Positions 10,071 through 16,499 of a stretch of DNA of 18,685 bases are shown piece by piece. The translations under genes were made by a program, and so were the position numbers. Origin of the DNA: Lojkania enalia (lineage: Eukaryota > Ascomycota > Dothideomycetes > Pleosporales). The notes under the pieces were generated by a model that made no database searches, was not told the DNA's origin, and was given only the letters and a program-made list of their open reading frames with translations. Every line of letters begins with the position of its first letter. The stretch's first letter is position 1. Where the stretch lies: the NCBI GenBank assembly GCA_010094045.1, contig ML986869.1, forward strand, positions 1,453-20,137. Direction: 5' to 3'.

Positions 10071-10344
10071 GTTTATATTATAAATTACTATTATAAATAT
10101 ATTATCGTATTAGATTAAGCTATATAAGATTAATAGTTAAAGAGCGTACTACTATAGTCTACGACATACTACAGTATACTACTCTAGAATCTAATAAAGT
10201 AAGATTAGCTTAATCTATAATAAATAGCTATAATAAAGCTCTAGAATATTATACTATATATACTCTTACTAAGCTACTTTCTAAAGTATACTAATTAGTT
10301 AGATTCTGAAGAAACCTAGTCCGTACAATCCTACCTTAACCTAT
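10071..10344. other. No gene seen: hAT 3' flank
   Basis: AT-rich, TpA-rich sequence after the last readable hAT residues. No terminal inverted repeat or 8-bp target duplication could be recognised, so the hAT 3' boundary is open. Nothing else is evident. Confidence 0.3.
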
Positions 10345-10440
10345 ACCCTATTACTAAGCAGCTACCCTAACTCTATCTATACCCTAAGCTAATTAGTAAG
10401 ACCCTAACCTTAACTCTACCCTACTTACGTAAGACCCTAA
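10345..10440 (+). repeat. Cluster of six ACCCTA motifs with about 16-20 bp spacing
   Basis: ACCCTA occurs near 10345, 10364, 10381, 10401, 10418 and 10434, and several copies extend to ACCCTAACT or ACCCTAAG. The spacing of 16-20 bp is too regular for chance in a TpA-dominated background. It lies shortly downstream of the hAT frame, where hAT elements often carry subterminal transposase-binding repeats. That is the preferred reading, by inference. A telomere-like array is less likely because the units are not contiguous. Confidence 0.55.
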
Positions 10441-10669
10441 CTCTAATCTAACCTATACTTATCTACTAGCCTATACTAAGCTATATTAGATATTAACGTA
10501 TAATATTATAGTTAATATTATACCGGATATTATACTAAATATTAACTAATATACTCCTTTTTATATATATAAATATAGCCTACTAGCTATTTTTAATTAA
10601 CTAGTTTAGCTTTTTATCTCTCTTTCTAAAATAAGATTCCCCTCTTACTATATATATAAATAATAGAAT
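10441..10669. other. No gene seen: AT-rich spacer
   Basis: Contains short overlapping direct repeats based on ATATTA(T/A)(A/C) (about 10488-10550). No coding sense or element ends were seen. Confidence 0.3.
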
Positions 10670-11147
10670 ATTTATATAATATTATTAAAGCGTGTAAAAT
10701 ATAGATTTAATAGTAGATTAATAATCTAAACTATAGGTTAAAATATATACTACTATAGCTAGATTATATAAAACAATTTATTTTTATAAATAGTTTATTT
10801 ATAAATAATAAAGATTTAAATTTATAATTTAAGTACTTTATTATAATATATTCTACTATTAAAGTAGCTAAACTATTAAAGCGGCTACTTTTTCTTAGTA
10901 TTATAAATACTATATATAAACTATAATAAATCTATAATATAACCTTCTATTAATTTAATAAGAAGGTAGAATTAAGCTTACCTTATAAGTATATAAATTA
11001 GACTAATTTAAGAGTATATAATATGCTACTATAGCTTTTAATATATAATATTAACAACTTTCTACTTAACTTTATAGAATTGCGTTTTACTTTTATATAC
11101 AACTAAATCGCTAGAAGCTTATAATAACTAAAGAATAAATAATCGTA
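10670..11147 (+). other. Weak, unrecognised protein-like frame interrupted at the pogo-2 insertion site
   Basis: A plus-strand frame has long runs between TAA/TAG codons, for example STIKVAKLLKRLLFLSIINT (near 10855-10915) and NINNFLLNFIELRFTF (near 11050-11095). I do not recognise the family. The region is so AT-rich that hydrophobic Leu/Ile/Asn-rich runs are expected by chance, so this is only a candidate relic. On the minus strand the last part (about 11110-11147) may instead be the continuation of a pogo-1-like fragment seen right of pogo-2. Confidence 0.2.
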
Positions 11148-11149
11148 TA

Positions 11150-11203
11150 ATATATAGTATAAGCGAGCTAATCACCTAAGCGAGCTAATTATAATACTAA
11201 AAC
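11150..11203 (+). repeat. pogo-2 left terminal inverted repeat
   Basis: Begins ATATATAGTATAAGCGAGCT and contains an internal direct repeat AAGCGAGCTAAT (twice, separated by CACCT). It matches the reverse complement of 12966-13019 over 54 bp with six mismatches, all transitions. The internal repeat may be a doubled transposase-binding site. Confidence 0.9.
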
Positions 11204-11299
11204 TATACTAAAATCGTAACTACTTTTTATAAAATATTATACTTTCTTATATTCTATTATACTATATAGTATAGTAGTCTATTCTTCTATATCTATAGC

Positions 11300-12790
11300 A
11301 TTATTTTTATACGTCTGTAAGTTATATCTAGCCTTACTATACTATCTATAGTACTTTTAAATCGGCTGGCCTCTATTAATATATACTTTCTTCCTACTCT
11401 TCTTCCTATTAGTATAAGTGCTAAGCTCTTTTAGAGTAGTTAATTAAGCGCCTTCTTTAATTATTAGGTTACCTTCCTTCTATATATACTTTCTTTTATA
11501 CGATCGATATTATATAGCGGCTTTATTAGCTGCTTAAAGCTTAGCAACTTAAGTATATAATAGTACGTTTTTATATATTATATATATAGTACCCTTTATA
11601 AACTATTTAAACGCCTCTATTATTAAAATAGACGAGCTATTTAAGTACTTTTAAACTCTTAATCGAACGTATATAGATTAAAACCTAAACTTGATAGGAT
11701 TACTTAATATTTTTAATTTCTAAAGGGTATTTTCGACTATAGAGAGTATTAGCGTATATAATCGAACTTCGAGCTTTAATAGTATTATATCTAAGTTAAA
11801 TAGAACTAGGCTAGTGCTTTAAAAGCTACTTAGGATATTACTCTTCGTAATTGCTACGTTAAAAGCTGCTTTAAAGTAGAGTAAAAACTCGATTTTTATA
11901 ATATAGTTAATATAACTATATATTAGCTGCTCGACTTAGCACCTATATACAGTCTTTAAAGGCGAGAAACAACCTATATCTAATAGTTATAGTAGGTATA
12001 ATAAATATAGAGGTATATAGAGAGTAATAATATTCTTTTCCTTATAGAGCTGCCTAAATTTAAGTGAGTTGTAGCTCTTATAGCTGTTAAGAATTAGCAA
12101 TTAATATATACTAATAGTACGATTCTTTATATACGCGTTAAAGTACTTTAACTATTTAATACTAATATTATTTATCGTCCAGCTGTTATTAGTAACCTGT
12201 ATAGTCTAGGTTAGTAGAATATTATCTTCTTTATATTATATAGAGAGGTAGTAGGTACCTATAAAAATAATAAAAAGTAGTATTACCTATCCTATTACGT
12301 TAATACTCTAGATAACTAGTCTACTTATAATTACCTAGCTAGAACTGCTTTAGTTAATTCCGTCTCTTAAAGCTAGTAACTACTACTCCTATTAATATTA
12401 TACCTATTATAAAGCCTAATTCGTTAAAATTGTATATATCTTTATTAACAATACTATACTTAGCCTTTATATTTTATATAAGATAGAACTAGCTTCTTAT
12501 AATCTTAAAATCCTTATATTTAGCTTTTAAATAGTTGTACTTTTAATTAAATTTAATCTTAAGCTTAGGCGTATATTTAATAAAGTTCTCTACCTAGTTC
12601 TTTTTAACCTAGTTAGTAGAGCGTATAGCTAGTAGTAAATTGGCTATATTTTAAATAGTAGTAAGCTGCGGCGGAAATCCTCTTATATCTAGATCTAGTA
12701 TATACTAAACAATTACCTACTCCTTAATCTTACTAAGTTTTATTAAATTAGGCTAATAATTGTATTATAGTGCTGTTTCTTACCTTTATA
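11300..12790 (-). pseudogene. pogo-2 transposase, broken
   Basis: Minus-strand reading gives the pogo DDE_1 landmarks. DIYNFNELGFIIG lies at about 12440-12400, with Asn (codon 12423-12425) where the family has the first catalytic Asp. NNSWTINNISIK and LLILNSYKSYNSLKFRQLY follow near 12190-12060, with Asn at the second catalytic Asp as well, then NIITLYI. The C-terminal tail near 11360-11310 reads YSKARYNLQTY, resembling a CCHC knuckle with Cys to Tyr changes, as in pogo-1. The N-terminal HTH is more degraded (about 12760-12560). Stops are TAA/TAG at Gln/Trp sites. Expected function is TA-targeted cut-and-paste transposition; it cannot be active as it stands. Confidence 0.85.
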
Positions 12791-12965
12791 TATTAAGTAT
12801 ACTTTAGGAGATATTATAGATTAATACAACGCGATATATAGTTAGTATTATATTTTATTAAAGAGTTTAGAGTGTAAGCTATATTCTAGCTTCTTTCTAA
12901 ATTAATTCTATAGTTATTAGTTATAGTATAATATTATAAAGTATAATTATTATAATTTTAGTAGG

Positions 12966-13019
12966 GTTTTAGTATTATAATTAGCTTGTTTAAATAATCA
13001 GCTCGCTTATACTATATAT
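12966..13019 (-). repeat. pogo-2 right terminal inverted repeat
   Basis: Reverse complement begins ATATATAGTATAAGCGAGCT and pairs with 11150-11203. Followed by TA at 13020-13021. Confidence 0.9.
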
Positions 13020-13021
13020 TA

Positions 13022-13078
13022 TTATTAGTATATAGTTGTTTAAATTATATTAAATATTAAAATAGTATATCTTTTACT
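13022..13078 (-). pseudogene. Fragment of a pogo-1-like transposase N-terminus beside pogo-2
   Basis: This segment closely matches about 2130-2188 inside pogo-1, with a few transitions. On the minus strand both copies read KR(C/Y)TILIFNII near the expected transposase N-terminus. Homology ends abruptly near 13078, where pogo-1 continues differently. Left of pogo-2, about 11110-11147 shows a weaker match to the adjoining pogo-1 sequence (2090-2120). The simplest reading is that pogo-2 jumped into an older pogo-1-like fragment. Confidence 0.6.
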
Positions 13079-13085
13079 AAAAAGG

Positions 13086-13282
13086 TTTAAGGACATAATA
13101 GAATTAGATATAATAAGAATCTATTATTATTAAAGCTAGAGAAAGAGAAGAGAAGGTATACGGTAGTAAGATATATATTATTTACTTACTTTAGTCTAGG
13201 TAGGTACAGGGTCGTATAAGAGCAACTACTATTATAGTATTACAGGAATAGGACCGAGCTACAGGCCGGGACCTTTATAATA
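13086..13282 (-). other. Candidate 3' LTR of Gypsy element C
   Basis: It lies directly downstream (minus strand) of a long purine tract and the chromodomain end of element C, where the 3' LTR must start. The first two bases on the minus strand are TA, which RIP would produce from the canonical TG. The stretch has some RIP-poor parts (ACAGGCCGGGACC). The minus-strand end is pyrimidine-rich (CTTCTCTTCTCTTTCTC), as is common in fungal LTRs. No second LTR copy exists in the window, so the far boundary near 13086 is a guess. Confidence 0.4.
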
Positions 13283-13309
13283 TTCCCCTCCTCCTCCTCC
13301 TCTTCTTCT
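13283..13309 (-). other. Polypurine tract of Gypsy element C
   Basis: On the minus strand this is an almost uninterrupted A/G run (GAAGAAGAGGAGGAGG repeats ending GGGGAA). Ty3/Gypsy elements prime plus-strand cDNA synthesis from such a tract immediately upstream of the 3' LTR. Position after the chromodomain and before the candidate LTR supports this role. It could also simply encode a poly-Glu tail (LEEEEE) of the polyprotein. Confidence 0.5.
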
Positions 13310-13339
13310 AGTGCTGAGTTGTACAGACAAGTAGTTCTT

Positions 13340-15215
13340 TAGTAAAGTTCCGCCCTATATTCCGTTCGAATTCTCCTAGAGCGATTATATTTTTACAGTC
13401 GCTCTAGTTATTCTATAAGGGTGTAATATAACTAGTCTACTTATAAAGGAACTACTATTTTAAGCTGCTTCCTCTTTTACTAATTACTCGTACGTCTTAG
13501 ATTTTCTTAAACTCCTATTTATCTTTATTTCTAATGCTAATTAGCGATAGTTAATAGTTGTCCTGTATTTAACTTAGTAACAGGTCTTAAGTAATAGGGT
13601 AAAGTAGCGTTATATAGAAGATGTTATAAATTCCTAATAGAGTATCTAGTTAGTATATATTTTATCTAATAGTCTTAATAACTATATATTATTAATAGAG
13701 CTTATAAAGCTTCTTTTTTCTTATAAGGTCTATCTTAATATTATATATATTAAGCTAAACTTTATCCTCTAATTAGTATTATAGTATAGGATCCTTTATA
13801 TAATTATAAATTTCTTACTACTACTATTATATATAAGCTATTATTACTTATATAAATTCGACGCAGTCTTTTAGTTTACTAATAATCTATTTTACTATAT
13901 AAATAGAGTCTCTAGACTACTCTATTAGCAGCTTCTCTTCTAGTTATATAGACTCTCCTAAGTTTAGGTAATAGCTATAAATAAGAAAGAATAGGCTAAC
14001 TCCTATAGAGGAAGCGTTTCTAGTACTAATAGTAATCTAAGCTAGTAGTAGCTATAGATCTTAATTATCCTAGTAGTAGTTATAATAGTAGTAGAGAAGC
14101 TCTTTAAGTAGCTAGTTTATACGCTCTATACTTCCGTCGGTCTCTAGATAGTATACTATTAATAGCCTTTACTTAATCTTAAGAATTTAGTAGATATATA
14201 CTTATATATCTTATATAAACTACTCTCCTCTATTAGAGACTATTACTTATAGGAGCCTGTAATATACTATAAAATACTTAATAAACTTATTAGCTAATAT
14301 TTAGCTTTTAAGATCTAAGATAGTAATAAAGAGTACTCTTTTACTTAAACAATCTATAATAATAAAGATATACTTATTACTATATATAATTCTTAGTAAG
14401 TTAATAATATAGTCTATTAAAATTTTTAACTATACCCTCTTAGGGACTAGAAGAGAATATAGTAGGCCTTTTTTTCTAAAACGCTAAACTATATTCCTAC
14501 TATAAGAGTAGTAATTTTATATAAAGCGTTTAATATCCGCTGCTATTCTAGGCTAAAAGTAGCGCTGTAATATTAACCCGATCGTAATATTCTTACTAGA
14601 GTAGCTAGTTAAGTAAGAGTTATAAGTCTCTTAGATTAGCTTTATATAAAATAACTCGCTCTTAAAAACCTAAGCGCGTTCTCTCTATATTAATCTATCT
14701 CCTAGAACTAAGAGGTTAAATAGACTAATTCTAAGGTAATAGAGGGTTTCTAAAAGTATTCTCTCTTCTACTTTAGTAGTATAGAGAAGTATAGTATATA
14801 TCTTATCTTTTTCTTAGGTATCTTACTATAAGGTTTCTATTAGTATTTACTACTTCTTATACGATGTTTTAGTTATAGACTCTCCTTTATCTATAGATTC
14901 CTCCCCTAATATAGAGTCTTCTAGGGTAACTACCTCTATCTAATTATTAGAAGTATCTTTAATACGCTAGTTTTTAGTTTATATAAAAGCTATATAAACC
15001 CTATTCTTAAAATCGGATAGTCTAAAGAGTTAGCTAATCCTTTTCTAGATCTGCTTATTATTAACTCCTTTTAGAAGATCCTAATTATAATATAAGAAAG
15101 TATTAACTAGAATATTAAACTTACCCGGCTTATATTTAAACTAGAAGTTAAACTAAGTAAAAAATACTACCTACCTTACTATAACGGCGCAGGCAAGATA
15201 ATAGGTCCGAATATA
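13340..15215 (-). pseudogene. Gypsy element C pol 3' part: RNase H end, integrase, chromodomain
   Basis: On the minus strand the frame starts near 15200 with the end of RNase H (FKYKPGKFNILVNTF, family ...PGK.N..ADALSR). A readable linker follows (FKNRVYIAFI, TSNNQIEVVTLEDSILGEES), then the zinc-binding region. The integrase core has ILIDYIIN near 14430, KYIFIIIDCLSKRVLFIT near 14390-14330, VIVSNRGE at about 14240-14217 (second catalytic Asp now Asn; SNRG at 14226-14237) and LETDGSIERIN near 14150-14115 with the Glu retained. A chromodomain-like segment closes it (DVRVISKRGSSLK, then a weakened aromatic cage, SDCKNIIALGEF) near 13520-13360. RT and most of RNase H are absent. The chromodomain would guide insertion to heterochromatin. 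Confidence 0.87.
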
Positions 15216-15322
15216 GTATAAATCTACTTAGAGGTATATAGGAGTATATAGGGGATTAGGGACCTAGGAATTCTATTAACACCTATAGGCCTTATACGAA
15301 AGGATATAGAAAAACTACTAAA
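15216..15322. other. Truncation junction between element C and the 117-bp repeat
   Basis: The element C frame loses its match to Gypsy RNase H at about 15215, and no RT follows. The sequence between there and the repeat has no recognisable sense or element end. Confidence 0.35.
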
Positions 15323-15439
15323 CTACTTATAAGGGAGTGTATAACTATATACGGATGGGAAAAGGGGTAGAACTAGGGGTAGGATAAGATAAGTAAAAAG
15401 ATAAAGCTTTTCGTAGAACGATTTCTTTATATTATTATA
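15323..15439. repeat. 117-bp dispersed direct repeat, copy 2
   Basis: Colinear with 1-117, same orientation, differing by transitions only as far as I can see. This copy is less RIP-altered (for example GTGTATAAC and GGATGGGAAAAGG). It lies between the truncated 5' side of element C and an unassigned region, whereas copy 1 abuts Gypsy copy A. Confidence 0.8.
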
Positions 15440-16034
15440 CTACCCCCCTCCTCGTAGGCTAATAGTCCCTATCTACACTAGTTCGGGAGGGAATTGGGGC
15501 TATTATAAATAGGTTCTAGTATAAAGAAATTTCTTTAAGGAGGTATTTACTAGTAAAAACTAATATATATAGTTACCTATAGAGATATATTTATTAATAT
15601 AATGTTAAGTAAGGTTTTTTTATAGTAAGTATAATTAACCTATATATTAGCTAGTAACTACTATTATAACGGTTTATTAATATTACAATTTCGTCGCGTA
15701 TAGTAATAAGTGTTTACTAGCTTTAGTATATTATTAGGTTGCTGTTAACTAAGCTTTCTTAACTAAATAATAACTTCTACTCCGTACATATTATTGCGCG
15801 TCTCTAGAACCGTTAATTATTAAAGTATTACTAATACTTTATAGAAAAAATTAATTAATATACTACTCTACCTACCTCCTAGAACCTCTTTAAAAGCCTT
15901 CTAGATTATCTACTTTTAAGCTACATGCGCGCTTATCTGTAAGTAGTATATAATATTTTCCTTTCAGTCCCTAAGATTAAAAAAATACAAGTATTATACC
16001 TTATAAAATAAAAAGTACAACCCCGTATAAATCG
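15440..16034. other. No gene seen: unassigned AT-rich region with one inverted repeat
   Basis: I found no coding sense on either strand. An 11-bp inverted repeat, ATTTCTTTATA (from 15421) and TATAAAGAAAT (from about 15520), encloses about 90 bp that also holds CTCCTCGTAGG... and GGGAGGGAATTGGGG blocks able to pair imperfectly. It could be part of an LTR or a small hairpin element. The remainder, about 15545-16034, shows nothing recognisable. Confidence 0.35.
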
Positions 16035-16499
16035 CATCTAATACTAGTAGAGTACTTACTACTAACGCACTTATAGATCCCCTCCTACTATAAGAAGGAG
16101 TTTCTAGTCCTCTAGGGCCATCTTGAACTATAGGTAGCGGCCTAATACGCAGGGGATAAGGAGGATAAAAAGGTAGCCTTTAAGGCTATTTTAGAGTCTA
16201 CTTACAGCCTAGCGCTTATAGCTCAGGTTATAAGAAGTTAGGAAGATAGCCTTCTTACGGCCAGTATCTAGGTAGCTTTATTTTACTAGGGTACTAAGTT
16301 GCTTTATTAGGTTTCAGCCCTAGAGGCTTTAATATCTAGCCTTTAAGCTAATATTACGGTACTCTCGGGCGGCTAAGGATAAGGTAGGAAAGGTTTAAGG
16401 GAAGTCCGGAGGGAAGGAAGAGGAAGGAGAGTAGAAGAGGAGAGGACTAGGGAAGTATCTAACAGCCTGCTATTAGACCCTCCAAATTCTATAGAGGAG
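16035..16499 (+). pseudogene. Possible plus-strand coding relic of unknown family
   Basis: In the plus-strand frame whose codons include 16149-16151, the only stops are TAA/TAG, at places where Gln or Trp would be natural. The residues between look protein-like: IPSYYKKEFLVL, GHLEL, YAGDKEDKKVAFKAILESTY, SLALIAQVIRS, VSALEALISSL. A charged Arg/Glu-rich tail (open 16383-16499, 39 codons) follows, coming from a GA-rich stretch. The longest other open run is 31 codons (16146-16238). I do not recognise it. It could belong to another transposon or a captured host gene, or be a chance frame in element D's 3' untranslated region/LTR, since it sits downstream of D's pol on the opposite strand. Confidence 0.3.

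Larger units (their letters stand above)
11150..13019 (-). mobile_element. pogo-2: second pogo/Fot1-like DNA transposon, RIP-inactivated
   Basis: A 1870-bp element with 54-bp imperfect terminal inverted repeats, flanked by TA at 11148-11149 and 13020-13021. Size, TA target and transposase content agree with pogo/Fot1 elements. Its transposase relic is on the minus strand and homologous in sequence and order to that of pogo-1, but the two are clearly different families at the nucleotide level. The outermost bases of both share ATATA...TATAAGCGAGC. The exact outer boundary could shift by two bases because the ends are TATATA-rich. No empty site is present in the window. Confidence 0.9.

Noticed and set aside
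10345..10440. Telomeric repeat array (CCCTAA)n
   Set aside because: The ACCCTA motifs are separated by 16-20 bp of unrelated bases and number only six, so this is not a contiguous telomere tract. A subterminal transposon repeat is a better fit.
16380..16453. GA-rich tract as a polypurine tract for element D
   Set aside because: The purines are on the plus strand, whereas element D is on the minus strand, so it cannot be D's polypurine tract. It is better explained as part of the plus-strand relic or as simple low-complexity sequence.
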